DNA of 64,000 bases from Methanorbis furvi (GCF_032714615.1 NZ_JAWDKA010000003.1:152514-216513); one strand, 5' to 3'; shown: positions 17,558-27,475, counted from the first letter of the stretch. Numbers and translations are program-made. The notes: generated by a model not told the origin, from the letters alone.

Positions 17558-17974
17558 TCAGTTGCGAATGACGATGATGTTTCTTTTGCTGTACTGCGTC
17601 ACATATGAAGAGACGCTGCCGAGCAGCAGGCGGTCAAGATGGGATTTGCCGAGTGATCCTATGACGATCAGGTCGGACTCGATCTCGTCGGCGATGGTGA
17701 CGATGCGGTCTCCCGGATGGCCGGATACCAGATGCGGTATGAACTTCAGGTCTGCTTCTTTGGCGAGTACCTCAATTTCGTCCAACAGTGTTTTTGCATC
17801 CGACTCAGATTTTGTCTGGTTGGCAGGGCTTTCGTCTTTCCATAGGTGCGGGGTGTTTACAACCACAACCGCGTGGAGTTCTGCAGAGTCCTCTTTTGCA
17901 AACTCCATAGCCCGGGTAAATGCCAGACGGCTGATCTCCGAGCCGTCCAGCGCCACAAGTATTTTGGAAAACAT
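17558..17974 (-). CDS. Universal stress protein (UspA family), paralogue 2
   Basis: 138 residues, same architecture as its neighbour: MFSKILVALDGSEISRLAF at the N-terminus and IGSLGKSHLDRLLLGSVSS as ATP-binding loop. The middle part differs (HAVVVVNTPHLWKDESP), suggesting different partners. The 83-base gap to the second copy could allow either co-transcription or separate promoters. A dispersed palindromic element lies upstream. Confidence 0.9.
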   Translation of the reverse strand: MFSKILVALDGSEISRLAFTRAMEFAKEDSAELHAVVVVNTPHLWKDESPANQTKSESDAKTLLDEIEVLAKEADLKFIPHLVSGHPGDRIVTIADEIESDLIVIGSLGKSHLDRLLLGSVSSYVTQYSKRNIIVIRN

Positions 17975-18064
17975 AATTATTTTACTCTCGTGTTGAAAGG
18001 ATAAATAATTCTCGGATTAGGCGATGTCGTATTTTTATTCCTTAATTGCCTGTGGATAAATTTC

Positions 18065-18256
18065 TGAGCCTCCCACGGAACGCATGCCTTCGGCCCGCTT
18101 ACCGCTTCGTGGGAAAACACGGAGTACACGGAAATATTGACGAAAAAAGATCACGGAGCAGACGTGAACAACACGGAATTTAAATTCGATAGGAGTGATG
18201 CAGAGTGACCACATTCAAAAAATATTTCCGTGATGTTTCGCCTTTCCGTGGGCAAC
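18065..18256. repeat. Dispersed palindromic element, copy 3
   Basis: Outer ends 'gcctcccacgga' and 'tccgtgggcaac' pair. Near the left end is an insert resembling the 'gcatgcctgcggcctgctta' module seen at 33367. The core 'gatcacggagcagacgtgaa' is present but its return arm is largely replaced by unrelated sequence, so this copy is degenerate. Confidence 0.75.
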
Positions 18257-18347
18257 TGAACATAATAGACAGAACAAAAAAGATTAGGGATTTGTGATGA
18301 AACAAACCAGATGGAATCGGACCGCCTCACAGGGAGGCTGACCCGGA

Positions 18348-18914
18348 TTATTTTTGCTCTTTTAAGATATTTTCCAGACGTTCCTCGAGGAAATCAAGAC
18401 CGCGGCGGACATCATCAAGATTTTTTCCGCCGGTCAGAATGATCTTTCCTGACGAGAACAGGAGGGCAACAATCTTCGGATCCTTAATCCGGTAGACAAG
18501 GCCCGGGAACTGTTCCGGCTCGTACTCGATAGCCTCAAGGGACAGCGTTGCAACCACGCGATTCAGATTGATAAACTTCCCGATATCGTACGAACAGACA
18601 ATGTTCGTCACCGCAACCTTTGGAACATCAAGCGTTTTCACGCCTGCCTCTTTCAGAGACTTCAGAATGATCTCAAGACCATCCTGAAGCGCGGACTCGT
18701 TTCTGATACCGGTAAGCACAACTTTTCCTGAGGAGAAGATCAGCGACGCCATTCTCGGCTCATCAATGCGGTACACCGCGCCCGGGAACCGTTTCGTATT
18801 GAGTTCGCACCCGTCAATTTTCTCGGCAATATCTGCCAGGTTAATCTCATCTGCGATTACGCCGGACGCAACAATATTTTCGATCTTCAGCGAATCGTAT
18901 GTTTTCCCATCCAT
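18348..18914 (-). CDS. tbp: TATA-box binding protein
   Basis: 188 residues with the two pseudo-symmetric TBP repeats. Repeat 1 has KIENIVASGVI and RFPGAVYRIDEPRMASLIF, with FSSGKVVLTG. Repeat 2 has VTNIVCSYDIG and QFPGLVYRIKDPKIVALLF, with FSSGKIILTG. The phenylalanines of the FPG and FSSG motifs intercalate into the TATA box. It recruits TFB and RNA polymerase. The short acidic/basic tail is usual for archaea. Transcribed away from the acyl-CoA synthetase gene. Confidence 0.96.
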   Translation of the reverse strand: MDGKTYDSLKIENIVASGVIADEINLADIAEKIDGCELNTKRFPGAVYRIDEPRMASLIFSSGKVVLTGIRNESALQDGLEIILKSLKEAGVKTLDVPKVAVTNIVCSYDIGKFINLNRVVATLSLEAIEYEPEQFPGLVYRIKDPKIVALLFSSGKIILTGGKNLDDVRRGLDFLEERLENILKEQK

Positions 18915-19027
18915 CTTTATTTATTACGAGAGATACAAGCATAATACTTCGCGTCAATCACCCGCGGACAACGCCTCGCGGACGAGTTTAATATCTCAGT
19001 GCACCCTATAAATTATGGACATAAATC

Positions 19028-20734
19028 ATGACAGAAACGCAGGACACCCCAAAGATTGGGGGAAATATTGGCGATTATGACGAAACGTATCGAACGTTTT
19101 CGATTGACGTGCCAAAACACTATAACTTCGCGTTTGATGTGGTTGATGCCTGGGCAAAAAAGGATCGCAACCACTTGGCAATGATCTGGGTGAACCAGGC
19201 AGGGGTGGAGAAAAAGTTCACCTTCTGGGACATGATGATCCATTCAAACGAAGCAGCAAATATACTGATGAAGTTCGGTATCCAGAAAGGGGACCGGGTT
19301 CTTCTCATGCTGCCGCGTGTCCCTGAGTGGTGGTTTTTGGTCCTCGGCATTATGAAGCTCGGAGCGGTTTTCTGTCCGTCTCCCCACATGCTGACGGTGA
19401 AGGATATTGCGTACCGGACTCGGGTGGGTAACTTTAAGATGGTTATCACCGACAGCGAGAATATGGCAAAGGTCGACGAGGTTGCAGCAGACTGTCCGCA
19501 TCTTCAGCTCCGCATGATTGTGGATGATAAACCGGGCGAGCGTCTGCAGACGCCGTGGATCGGTTACCAGAATGAACTGCTCTATCCTGCCCCGGTGACG
19601 ACGACTCTTGTCAGCAGTGCAGGCCGCAGGATTCATGCAGCAGACCCGATGCTGATCTACTTCACTTCCGGTACAACAAAGGATCCGAAAATGGTTCTGC
19701 ATGACTACGGCCACCCGCTCGGCCAGACTGTTACTGCCAAGTTCTGGCATGATTTAACCGAGTATGATGTGCACTTCACGGTCTCGGACACCGGATGGGC
19801 AAAGTGCGGCTGGGGTAAGATCTATGGCCAGTGGATCTGCGGTGCCTGTATTTTTGTCTACGATTACCGGGCGAAGTTCCATGCAACTGAGCTTCTGCCG
19901 CTTATTGAGCGGTATGGTATCACGTCGTTTTGTGCGCCGCCGACGATTTACCGGATGCTGATTATTGCGGATCTGAAGAAGTTCTCGTTCAAGGAGCTTC
20001 GGACCTGTACGAGTGCGGGCGAGCCGCTGAATCCTGAGGTTATCCGTATCTGGAAGGAGGGGACCGGTCTTACTATCCGCGAGGGGTATGGTCAGACCGA
20101 GACCTGCTGCTGTGTTGCGACGCTGCCCGGAATGGAAGTGAAACAGGGTTCGATGGGCAAGCCGGTTCCGGGCTGGCATGTTCAGCTGCATGATGATGAG
20201 GGCAAGGAGGTTCCGCAAGGAGAGACCGGCAGGATTGCGATCTCTTTGAATCCAAGGCCGGCAGGTCTTATCCGCGAGTATGTGGATAATCCTGAAGAGA
20301 ATGCGGCGATGTTTGTGAACGGCTGGTATTATACCGGTGACAAGGCATATCTTGATGATGACGGTTACTTCTGGTTTGTCGGCAGGAATGATGATGTGAT
20401 CAAGAGCTCTGGCTACCGCATCAGTCCGTTCGAGGTTGAATCCACGCTTCTTGAGCATCCGTCGGTGAAGGAGAGCGCTGTGGTCGGCAGCCCGGACTCT
20501 ATCCGCGGTATGGTGATTAAGGCGTTCATCGTTTTGCACGAGGGATACAAGCCTTCGGAGAAGTTGGTGAAGGATATTCAGGAGTATGTAAAACGAACAA
20601 CCGCACCATACAAATATCCGCGGCTGATCGAATTTGTTCCTGAACTTCCAAAGACGATCTCCGGTAAGATCAAGCGGGCGGAGCTGCGCAATCAGGAGAT
20701 GAAGCGGTTCGAGGAAGAAAACGGCGACAGCTGA
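19028..20734 (+). CDS. AMP-forming acyl-CoA synthetase (acetyl/medium-chain type)
   Basis: 568 residues of the ANL adenylating family. Visible motifs are the P-loop YFTSGTTKDPKMV (about 218-230), A5-type EGYGQTETCC, the A7/A8 hinge YTGDKAYLDDDGYFWFVGR and NDDVIKSSGYRISPFEVES, and the catalytic lysine in TISGKIKRAEL near the C-terminus. The sequence is closer to medium-chain acyl-CoA synthetases (MacS-like) than to long acetyl-CoA synthetases. It activates a carboxylate with ATP to an acyl-AMP, then to acyl-CoA. In a hydrogenotrophic methanogen, it may assimilate acetate or branched acids. No partner gene is adjacent. Confidence 0.9.
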   Translation: MTETQDTPKIGGNIGDYDETYRTFSIDVPKHYNFAFDVVDAWAKKDRNHLAMIWVNQAGVEKKFTFWDMMIHSNEAANILMKFGIQKGDRVLLMLPRVPEWWFLVLGIMKLGAVFCPSPHMLTVKDIAYRTRVGNFKMVITDSENMAKVDEVAADCPHLQLRMIVDDKPGERLQTPWIGYQNELLYPAPVTTTLVSSAGRRIHAADPMLIYFTSGTTKDPKMVLHDYGHPLGQTVTAKFWHDLTEYDVHFTVSDTGWAKCGWGKIYGQWICGACIFVYDYRAKFHATELLPLIERYGITSFCAPPTIYRMLIIADLKKFSFKELRTCTSAGEPLNPEVIRIWKEGTGLTIREGYGQTETCCCVATLPGMEVKQGSMGKPVPGWHVQLHDDEGKEVPQGETGRIAISLNPRPAGLIREYVDNPEENAAMFVNGWYYTGDKAYLDDDGYFWFVGRNDDVIKSSGYRISPFEVESTLLEHPSVKESAVVGSPDSIRGMVIKAFIVLHEGYKPSEKLVKDIQEYVKRTTAPYKYPRLIEFVPELPKTISGKIKRAELRNQEMKRFEEENGDS

Positions 20735-20845
20735 TCTCCTTCGGCAGGGATTTTTCCCAGCTACTTTTTTTGTGAACTCTTCGTGGATGTTCACGCAGAT
20801 TTTCGTTGGATAAGAGAGTCGTGTGAAAAAATTCACAAAAAAAGA

Positions 20846-21430
20846 TCAGAGTGTCCCTTTCGTACTCGGGACATCATCGCGGCCCGGAACAATTGCAAGG
20901 CTCTCACCCAAAGCAACGCCGAACGCCTTAAAGATCGCCTCGCACTTGTGGTGATCATTCACGCCGGAAAAGATCACATGCGCAGTAATGCCTGCATGCA
21001 CACAGAGACTGTAGAAGAAATGCTCGAACAGATCATTCTGGATACCGCCCGTAACAATTCCTGTGAATGCACCATCCATCACCAGATACCCGCGTCCGGA
21101 AACATCAATCGCCACAGTCGCCCGCGACTCATCCATTGGAATAATCGCATGCGAAAACCGCTTGATACCGCGCCCCTCGCCGACCGACTGACAAACTGCC
21201 TTTCCAAGGACAATGCCGATATCCTCAATCGTGTGATGGCAGTCCACATCTAGATCGCCTTTCGCCGAAACCTTCAGGGAAAAACCGCCGTGGCGGGCGA
21301 ACGCATTCAGCATATGATCCAAAAATGCAAGACCGGTATCAATCGTAATCTCACCTGAAACATCAGGATCAAACATCAGATCAATTGCGGTCTCTTTTGT
21401 AACACGGGAAAACTCAGCTCTTCTTGTCAT
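20846..21430 (-). CDS. hisB: Imidazoleglycerol-phosphate dehydratase
   Basis: 194 residues, monofunctional archaeal HisB. Two metal-binding repeats are visible: [15 protein letters not shown] with [11 protein letters not shown], and [11 protein letters not shown] with [14 protein letters not shown]. It converts imidazole glycerol phosphate to imidazole acetol phosphate in histidine synthesis. Its ATG overlaps the hisA stop (ATGA), so it is the last gene of mat-hisG-hisA-hisB. Confidence 0.96.
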   Translation of the reverse strand: MTRRAEFSRVTKETAIDLMFDPDVSGEITIDTGLAFLDHMLNAFARHGGFSLKVSAKGDLDVDCHHTIEDIGIVLGKAVCQSVGEGRGIKRFSHAIIPMDESRATVAIDVSGRGYLVMDGAFTGIVTGGIQNDLFEHFFYSLCVHAGITAHVIFSGVNDHHKCEAIFKAFGVALGESLAIVPGRDDVPSTKGTL

Positions 21431-22140
21431 ACCTCTGCCTCCTTCAGCGCGTCCTGCAGACTGATTTTGCCGCTGTAAAGCGACGACCCGAGCACGCAGC
21501 CAAAAGCGCCGAAACTTTTCAGCGCCAAAACATCAGCAGTCGAACTCACACCGCCGGCAACAACCACCGGAACAGACACCGCATCAATCAGAGCCTTCAC
21601 CGGCTCTGCCGCAATACCTGCCTGCAGACCCTCCACATCCACATTCGTGTACAAAAGAGAGCCTGCACCAAGCTGCTCAAACAGCTGTGCCCACTCGATA
21701 TAGTCGCCAGCCGTCTCCTGCCAGCCGGAAACCGCAATCTCACCGGCACGTGCATCAACGCCTGCCATAATCCGGTCAGAGCCGAACTCCTTTGCAAGAG
21801 CCGAGATCGACTGCGGCTCTTTGGTGGCAAACGTGCTCACAATAATCCGGTCAACACCTGCATCCAGCCAGCCGCGGGCATCCGCAATACTACGGATGCC
21901 GCCGCCGACCTGCACAAACACATCAGTCTCAGAAACAACCTCACGGATAACCCGGGCATTTTCTGAAGACGCCGAGAACGCACCATCAAGATTCACCACA
22001 TGGAGATTTTTTGCTCCAAGACTGATCCATTTTTTTGCGTTCTCAAGAGGAGTTCCGTATACTGTCGCCGTAGACCGCTCACCCTGCACCAACTGAACGC
22101 ACATACCGCGCAGAACATCAACTGCAGGGAAAATTTCCAT
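21427..22140 (-). CDS. hisA: ProFAR isomerase
   Basis: 237 residues, TIM barrel. The N-terminus [20 protein letters not shown] carries the catalytic Asp of strand 1. The phosphate-binding loops are VQVGGGIRS and [15 protein letters not shown], and the second catalytic Asp region is TNVDVEG. It performs the Amadori isomerisation of ProFAR to PRFAR. It starts directly after the hisG stop and overlaps hisB. Confidence 0.95.
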   Translation of the reverse strand: MEIFPAVDVLRGMCVQLVQGERSTATVYGTPLENAKKWISLGAKNLHVVNLDGAFSASSENARVIREVVSETDVFVQVGGGIRSIADARGWLDAGVDRIIVSTFATKEPQSISALAKEFGSDRIMAGVDARAGEIAVSGWQETAGDYIEWAQLFEQLGAGSLLYTNVDVEGLQAGIAAEPVKALIDAVSVPVVVAGGVSSTADVLALKSFGAFGCVLGSSLYSGKISLQDALKEAEV

Positions 22141-23013
22141 CTACCGCACCATCCTCGTAATATCAAGAACCAGAACATCGCGGGCGCCTGCACGTTTCAG
22201 CTGATTGATCAGCTGATACACACGCACATGCGGAACCACCGCATGCACCGCAACCGCGCCGGAACCTGCAATATCCATAATCGTCGGACCGCCAAGACCG
22301 GGGATCAAACGCCGCACATCATCAAGCTTGGACTTGTCCACATTCAGCATCAGATAACACTGACCCTTTGCCGCAATCACGCTCTCAAACGCAAGGAGAA
22401 TCTCCTCAATCTTTTCATGCTTCTCTTTGAGAGATTCATGATTTGCAATAACATTCGTCGTACTGCTGATGATCTCATCAACAATCCGAAGCTTGTTGAT
22501 CTCAAGAGTTGTTCCTGACGAGGTCAGATCCACAATCGCGTCCGCAACACCAAGCTGCGGAGCAGCCTCGCATGCGCCGCTGACTTCAATCAGCGTCACA
22601 TCAACGCCCGCGTCCGCAAAGTATCTCCGGCAGATACCGGGGAACTCGGTTGCAATCCGCAGACCTGAAAGGTCCTTGACCGACTGTACCGGAGACTTTT
22701 CTGGAACTGCAAGCACCAGCCGTGCGGATCCGAACTTCAGATCCAGCATGATCGAAACATCAGACCCGCGTTCTGCGACCATGTCAATGCCGGTGATGCC
22801 GATATCGGCAACACCTTTTGCCACATACTCAGGGATATCGATCGGTCTGACGAACAGCACCTCAATCTGCGGATCAACCGTCTTTGCGATCAGCTGCCGG
22901 GACGCACTCATCTGGATGTGAATGCCGGACCTGTTCATCAGATCATTGATCGGCTCGGCGATCCGTCCCTTGTTCGGGATGGCAAGCCGGATTTTGGATG
23001 ACGTTGACATCAT
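22141..23013 (-). CDS. hisG: ATP phosphoribosyltransferase, long form
   Basis: 290 residues, the long HisG type with a C-terminal ACT-like regulatory domain (about 215-290, VIAAKGQCYLMLNVDKSKL and VVPHVRVYQL), which carries histidine feedback inhibition. Catalytic part: RLAIPNKGRIAEPI, ADIGITGIDMV and the PRPP loop DLTSSGTTLEINKL. It makes the first committed step of histidine synthesis. Its first ATG overlaps the stop of mat (TAATG); a second ATG follows directly and either could be used. Confidence 0.95.
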   Translation of the reverse strand: MMSTSSKIRLAIPNKGRIAEPINDLMNRSGIHIQMSASRQLIAKTVDPQIEVLFVRPIDIPEYVAKGVADIGITGIDMVAERGSDVSIMLDLKFGSARLVLAVPEKSPVQSVKDLSGLRIATEFPGICRRYFADAGVDVTLIEVSGACEAAPQLGVADAIVDLTSSGTTLEINKLRIVDEIISSTTNVIANHESLKEKHEKIEEILLAFESVIAAKGQCYLMLNVDKSKLDDVRRLIPGLGGPTIMDIAGSGAVAVHAVVPHVRVYQLINQLKRAGARDVLVLDITRMVR

Positions 23014-24230
23014 TAGAAGGTCTTTAACTTGCCGTCGATTACCAGGCGGGTGATATCAGAGATGTTTTCGAGGCGGTGGTTTACGATCTCCTCAACCTCG
23101 GTCTGATACTCCTTGAAGTCGTATCCGCGTTTTGTGATGCACTGCACGCTTGCAACAAGCGGGTAGTCGATCGGGTGACCGATCTGGGAAAGCAGGCGGA
23201 CGTACATCTCCTCGATGCCATCAACCTTCTGACATGCCTCGCGGGCAATTTCGGTGGAGAGCAGGTTGTAGATCTTACCGATGTGGTTGATCGGGTTCTT
23301 TCCAGACGTTGCCTCCATCGACATCGGTCTGTTCGGTGTGATCAGACCGTTGCAGCGGTTGCCGCGTCCGACAGATCCGTCGTCGCCCATCTCGGCAGAA
23401 GTACCGTTGACGGTCAGGAACACAGACGTGCTCTTCTTTCTAATGATGTCTGCGGTGTTGATCTCGATCTTTACTTTCCGGTCGGTGTACTTTCTTGCAA
23501 CCTGAGTGAAGGACTCTTCCATCTTTGCCTTCATCTCAACATAGTCGGTGATGTCAGAGCAGTAACGGTCGACCATTGCTGCTGCAACGGTGATGGTGAT
23601 CGTGTTGATCTCACGAAGACCCATCAGTTTGATATCATAACCGAGCATCGGATTCTTGGGGCGGAACTCGTTTGCAATGTACTCGTCAAGGCCGAGAATG
23701 ATCTGCTCAACCTGAGAGAACGGTGCGTGACCCACACCAAAGGAGGTGTCGTTTGCACGCGGAACAGCGGTGTGACCTTTCTTTGTGTTGAACACATCAC
23801 AGAGATCGGTTGAACCGGATCCCATACGACAGTCGACGATGACATCACGGTTCATGTCAAAGGTCGGAATCGTGGTGCTGAGATAGTCGCGCGCTGCCTC
23901 AACGGCAATTGCATCGGTTGCGAAAACATGGTTGCCGAAGTTGCGGGTTGCTCTTCCGGTGAGGAGGAAATAGATCGGTTTTACAATTTTTCCGCCGCCG
24001 AAGGCAGGGGCAGACTCGCCTGCGACAACTTCGCCCTGATCAGTGTTGTGGTGCAGTACGCCGCCGTCACATTCAGCCATGTACTCCTTGCAGAGTGCGC
24101 GGGAAACAGCTTCTGCAACACCGTCAGCAAGGCTGTCCGGGTGGCCGATGCATTTGCGTTCAACAAGTTCGACTTTCTGTTTTTCAATAGGGGTCTGCGA
24201 GAGATGCTTGACGCTGATATTTCTCTTCAC
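23013..24230 (-). CDS. mat: S-adenosylmethionine synthetase, archaeal type
   Basis: 405 residues, the archaeal AdoMet synthetase family distantly related to bacterial MetK. Motifs: [19 protein letters not shown] near the N-terminus, [23 protein letters not shown] and [19 protein letters not shown]. It makes SAM from ATP and methionine for methylation and radical-SAM chemistry. It is the promoter-proximal gene of the his cluster; co-transcription is inferred from the TAATG overlap with hisG. Confidence 0.95.
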   Translation of the reverse strand: MKRNISVKHLSQTPIEKQKVELVERKCIGHPDSLADGVAEAVSRALCKEYMAECDGGVLHHNTDQGEVVAGESAPAFGGGKIVKPIYFLLTGRATRNFGNHVFATDAIAVEAARDYLSTTIPTFDMNRDVIVDCRMGSGSTDLCDVFNTKKGHTAVPRANDTSFGVGHAPFSQVEQIILGLDEYIANEFRPKNPMLGYDIKLMGLREINTITITVAAAMVDRYCSDITDYVEMKAKMEESFTQVARKYTDRKVKIEINTADIIRKKSTSVFLTVNGTSAEMGDDGSVGRGNRCNGLITPNRPMSMEATSGKNPINHIGKIYNLLSTEIAREACQKVDGIEEMYVRLLSQIGHPIDYPLVASVQCITKRGYDFKEYQTEVEEIVNHRLENISDITRLVIDGKLKTF

Positions 24231-24395
24231 TTTTTAATCACTTCTCAATCATCTGATGTTTAAGTATAAAATAGTATTTTTCAAAAAATGAATTATTTTG
24301 CTATATTAAGAGTTTGGCCTATAAAGATTTTGGATTTGGGATACAGATGGCGGAAATATATCGGAACATGTCTGAAAAAAGAGAGGAAAGAGGAT

Positions 24396-24893
24396 TTATT
24401 CTTTCTTGGATCCGAGCTGGTGGTCAATGAAGATCAGTGCTTCAGGAGATTTGCCTGCTTTTTCAAGCATATCAACAATATCTCTTACGGTTTCCTCCTC
24501 TTCCACCTGTTCGGTCACGAACCACTGGAGTTCTGCAGCTGCAGCATAATCCTTTTCGGCAATTGCGGTCTCCATAATTTTGTTGATCATGGCAGTGACT
24601 TTGATCTCATGACCATAGACTGCTTTGAAGATCTCATACAGATCTTTTGCGTTTGTTACAGGTTTTTCGATTGCATCAAACTTGACGTCAACACCTTTGC
24701 GAATCAGGTAGTCATAGAACTTTGCTGCATGCATCATCTCTTCGCTGGCATGGGTACGGAGCCAGGCTGCCGCACCATTCCACTTCATTGCATTCGCGTC
24801 AGCGGAAAACTGCAGGTACAGGTATGCAGAGTACATCTCTGCATTGATCTGCTTGAGAATTGCATCGTATACACCGGATTTTTTTACTGCCAT
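24396..24893 (-). CDS. Ferritin (non-haem)
   Basis: 165 residues, one four-helix ferritin domain. Ferroxidase ligands fit INAEMYSAYLYL (Glu about 18), HASEEMMHAAKFYDYL (Glu and His about 50-53), and EQVEEEETV with the second-site glutamates (about 126-131). It oxidises Fe(II) and stores it as mineral, which protects an anaerobe from Fenton chemistry and supplies iron for Fe-S enzymes. It is a single gene with a repeat-containing spacer upstream. Confidence 0.93.
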   Translation of the reverse strand: MAVKKSGVYDAILKQINAEMYSAYLYLQFSADANAMKWNGAAAWLRTHASEEMMHAAKFYDYLIRKGVDVKFDAIEKPVTNAKDLYEIFKAVYGHEIKVTAMINKIMETAIAEKDYAAAAELQWFVTEQVEEEETVRDIVDMLEKAGKSPEALIFIDHQLGSKKE

Positions 24894-25039
24894 AGTGTTT
24901 CATAACTCCTGCCGGAATAAAAAATTCCGGTTTTTGGATAGTAGAATATACTTCATGACATGGTATTAAAGTGCGGATGAGGGCAAAAGGTATCATTTGC
25001 GGAAACAGTTTCGATCAAAAAGTGGTGTTGTCTATTAAG

Positions 25040-25213
25040 TCCTGCCTCCCACGGAAGAGCGGAACACACCGAACTCCACAGAAAAACATCACGGACCAAA
25101 CGTGAACACCACAGAATTCGAAAACAATTCATTTCCGTGATGTTCACGTCTGCTCCGTGATGTTTTTTTTTCGTGAATATTTCTGTGCGTTCCGTTTTTC
25201 CGTGGGCGGAGCA
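25040..25213. repeat. Dispersed palindromic element, copy 4
   Basis: Full copy. Left end 'tcctgcctcccacggaagag', core arms 'aacatcacggaccaaacgtg' and 'cacgtctgctccgtgatgtt', right end 'gttccgtttttccgtgggcg'. The two halves are reverse complements around about 25122. It occupies nearly all of the spacer between ferritin and surE. Confidence 0.88.
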
Positions 25214-25220
25214 AAAAAAA

Positions 25221-26012
25221 TTAAAAATTCTGCTCAGAAAGCATCTCACGCAGCTCACTGCATGCAGAGAACGCCGTGTTATCTAAAGTCAGCGGCGTAA
25301 TTGAAACGCGATTGTTTCGCAGAGCCGTTACATCCGAATGCGGCTCAGGCATATACACAACATCCCCGTTGATCCAGTAATACGGCTTGCCGCGCGGATC
25401 AATCCGTTTTTCCACATACGTATCAAACAGTCGTGTCCCAAGCGTCGTCACCTCATACCCCTCAACAGCACACGACGGAATATTCACATTTACCAGATGA
25501 CAGCCTTTCGGCAGACCGGTCGAAAGAAACATTCGCACAATTTTTTCCACAACCTCTTTTGCCTGCGAAAAATCCGTCTCATGACACCTTGGATCCGTGA
25601 ACTTATTTCCCTGATCACTCATCTGCAGAGAAAACGCAATCGAAGGAACCCCCTGATTAGCCGCCTCCATCGCAGCACCAACTGTCCCCGACGTCGTAAT
25701 CGACTCATACGAAACATTCTCCCCTAAATTCACACCGCTCACCACCAAATCAGGCTTCAGATCAAGACCATACAGACCAAGCAGCAGAGCATCCGTCGGC
25801 CTTCCCTCAACCGAGTACGCATGCCTGCCGTTAATCATCATCTCATTCATCCGCAGTGGCTCAAAAATCGAAATAGATCTCCCGACAGCACTCTGCTGAA
25901 CCGCAGGAGCAACCACCGTCACCTCCGCAAACGAAACCATCGCCTCATACGCAGCCCAGAGGCCGCCCGAGTTCACGCCATCGTCATTCGTGAGAAGAAT
26001 CTTCGGCCGCAT
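25221..26012 (-). CDS. surE: 5'/3'-nucleotidase SurE
   Basis: About 263 residues. The N-terminus KILLTNDDGVNSGGL contains the paired Asp metal ligands. SVEGRPTDALLLGL and VVSGVNLGENVSYESITTSGTVGAA hold the other metal and substrate residues. SurE removes phosphate from nucleoside monophosphates in a metal-dependent way. The frame begins with GTG at 26015 directly followed by ATG at 26012. The ATG has a better-placed GGAAG site and is chosen. The gene starts beside the stop of a small cysteine-rich gene. Confidence 0.93.
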   Translation of the reverse strand: MRPKILLTNDDGVNSGGLWAAYEAMVSFAEVTVVAPAVQQSAVGRSISIFEPLRMNEMMINGRHAYSVEGRPTDALLLGLYGLDLKPDLVVSGVNLGENVSYESITTSGTVGAAMEAANQGVPSIAFSLQMSDQGNKFTDPRCHETDFSQAKEVVEKIVRMFLSTGLPKGCHLVNVNIPSCAVEGYEVTTLGTRLFDTYVEKRIDPRGKPYYWINGDVVYMPEPHSDVTALRNNRVSITPLTLDNTAFSACSELREMLSEQNF

Positions 26013-26014
26013 CA

Positions 26015-26203
26015 CTACTTCCGGCTGCCTTCCAGAAACTCAGCAGGAACCGGATGATTAAACGTCGCACGAACATCCTGCGCACGGAGATAGCGGACCA
26101 CCACATTCATCGTGCAGTCCTTCCACTCCTCATTCCACCACTGGCAGTCTCCCGCCGAACACTGTTTTCCATTCTGCATCGGGCAGCCGCGTAACGTATC
26201 CAT
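26015..26203 (-). CDS. Small cysteine-rich protein upstream of surE
   Basis: 62 residues, family not recognised. The N-terminal half has four cysteines in the pattern CPMQNGKQC ... GDCQWWNEEWKDC, a plausible metal or disulfide site, followed by a plain helical tail. Its stop adjoins the surE start, so the two are translated together and the gene is very likely real. A metal-binding partner of surE is possible, with no direct evidence. Confidence 0.6.
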   Translation of the reverse strand: MDTLRGCPMQNGKQCSAGDCQWWNEEWKDCTMNVVVRYLRAQDVRATFNHPVPAEFLEGSRK

Positions 26204-26227
26204 ACTACTATAGTATCCTCTTGTGAG

Positions 26228-26605
26228 CTATAACTGCTTTCGTGTCTTCATGTACTCAGCAACTGCGCCCGCGCCCGCCTCGCGAAACGCTCTTGCAACA
26301 CCCGCAGGACCAAGCTTGATTCCGCCAAACATCCTTGATACCATTAAAACATGCGAACCAAGATTATTGCGCTCCATCACCTCGGCAAGCGCCCGGCCCG
26401 GAGACCCAACCTCCCCGTCCGCACGGCTGTCGCTCGCACTCCCGCAGACCATTGCATAACAGTGGTGAGCAGCCTTCTTGTAGAGCCGGTCATGCACCTC
26501 GCGGATTTCGGCAACATCCTCAACCGAGTCTATCTCATACAGATGCGCATAAAATTTCGACTTCTTCTCATCGAGCCTGACAACAGCAACCTCACGGACC
26601 GCCAT
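26228..26605 (-). CDS. IMPACT/YigZ family protein (UPF0029)
   Basis: About 125 residues. Family motifs: KKSKFYAHLYEI, KKAAHHCYAMVCG, SRADGEVGSPGRALAEVM and VLMVSRMFGGIKLGPAGVARAFREA. Related proteins bind ribosomes or influence translation control; the precise archaeal role is unclear. Only the N-terminal domain of the YigZ fold is present. A GTG at 26611 overlaps the stop of the previous gene, but the ATG at 26605 is better placed relative to GAGGG. Operon with the DUF5591 gene. Confidence 0.88.
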   Translation of the reverse strand: MAVREVAVVRLDEKKSKFYAHLYEIDSVEDVAEIREVHDRLYKKAAHHCYAMVCGSASDSRADGEVGSPGRALAEVMERNNLGSHVLMVSRMFGGIKLGPAGVARAFREAGAGAVAEYMKTRKQL

Positions 26606-26607
26606 CT

Positions 26608-27216
26608 TCACGCATCCCTCATCGCCGCAAGCGCGGAGGAAAACTCATCAAGATACTCCTGCATCGACAGACTTCCCTCAGGGAACGGACAGTCAGCATC
26701 ATAGAGCTTGTCAATCACCGGACGCGTCGGATAAATCTCAACAGCAATTCCGGTCTCGGCAACCGCTGCCTCCATTGCAGCGCGAAATATTCCAATACAG
26801 TAGGCAATGCGTTTGGTGTAGGTGCCCCGCGTTTTTTCCAGATACCCGACAATACGCCGTGTCTCGATGCGCAGAAAATCATCTTTGATGCGCTGATCCT
26901 TTACATTGCCAAGCATGTAGTGATAGTGGGCAAACGGGTACATCAGCTCAAGCTCTGAGGGAACGGTTCCGCAGGTGCCAAATATCACCACATGATACTT
27001 TGCAGGATCAGAAAATACTTCGCGAAACATTTTGTGAAACAGTTTGTGGCTTGGGCTTGTGCTGTAGGGTTTTCTAACAGCGCAGGGAATAAAGATCGCC
27101 ATATCGCGGGGTGCAATCACATACTCGTCGATGATGTAGCGGTATGCTGCTTCAAACTGGGGCAGATAAAACGGCGGCTCGGTCAGATCATTCTGGTCCT
27201 TTGGGGGATGCGTCAA
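26608..27216 (-). CDS. DUF5591 protein related to archaeosine synthase (ArcS/TgtA2)
   Basis: 202 residues. The motif IPCAVRKPYSTSPSHKLFHKMF is a hallmark of the catalytic core of archaeosine synthase, which acts on preQ0-modified tRNA at position 15. Here the domain stands alone without the PUA and TGT-like parts, as in compact ArcS forms. Archaeosine formation is therefore a reasonable but not proven function. The start codon appears to be TTG, supported by a well-spaced AAGGAG site. It overlaps the next gene's GTG/ATG region and follows a PspC gene by four bases. Confidence 0.75.
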   Translation of the reverse strand: MTHPPKDQNDLTEPPFYLPQFEAAYRYIIDEYVIAPRDMAIFIPCAVRKPYSTSPSHKLFHKMFREVFSDPAKYHVVIFGTCGTVPSELELMYPFAHYHYMLGNVKDQRIKDDFLRIETRRIVGYLEKTRGTYTKRIAYCIGIFRAAMEAAVAETGIAVEIYPTRPVIDKLYDADCPFPEGSLSMQEYLDEFSSALAAMRDA

Positions 27217-27220
27217 ACTC

Positions 27221-27475
27221 TCACTCCTTTATCTCAAACTCTGCGTCAATCACGTTTGGATCCTGAACAGCCCGGACCGGGCTGCTTGGAAGAAGAAATA
27301 TTGCTGCGATATAGAGCAGAATACCAATCAGTAGAGAGACCGGAAGTGCGATAACGCTCAGTCCGATCCACAGCAGCCGGATGAGCAGTGCCGGCACTCC
27401 GGTAAACTCTGCGATGCCTCCGCAGACACCTGCAATCCAGCGGTTGGATGCAGAGCGGTAGAGGTGTTTTTCCAT
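27221..27475 (-). CDS. PspC-domain membrane protein
   Basis: 84 residues. N-terminal PspC signature LYRSASNRWIAGVCGGIAEFTGV, then LIRLLWIGLSV and two hydrophobic segments (about 30-65). PspC domains occur in membrane-stress response proteins; in archaea a single small PspC protein is common with unknown partners. Divergent from the flavin reductase gene, with 35 bases between starts. Confidence 0.88.
   Translation of the reverse strand: MEKHLYRSASNRWIAGVCGGIAEFTGVPALLIRLLWIGLSVIALPVSLLIGILLYIAAIFLLPSSPVRAVQDPNVIDAEFEIKE

Noticed and set aside
19754..20836. 360-codon minus-strand frame opposite the acyl-CoA synthetase
   Set aside because: Complement of a well-supported gene; composition rich in Arg/His as in antisense frames.
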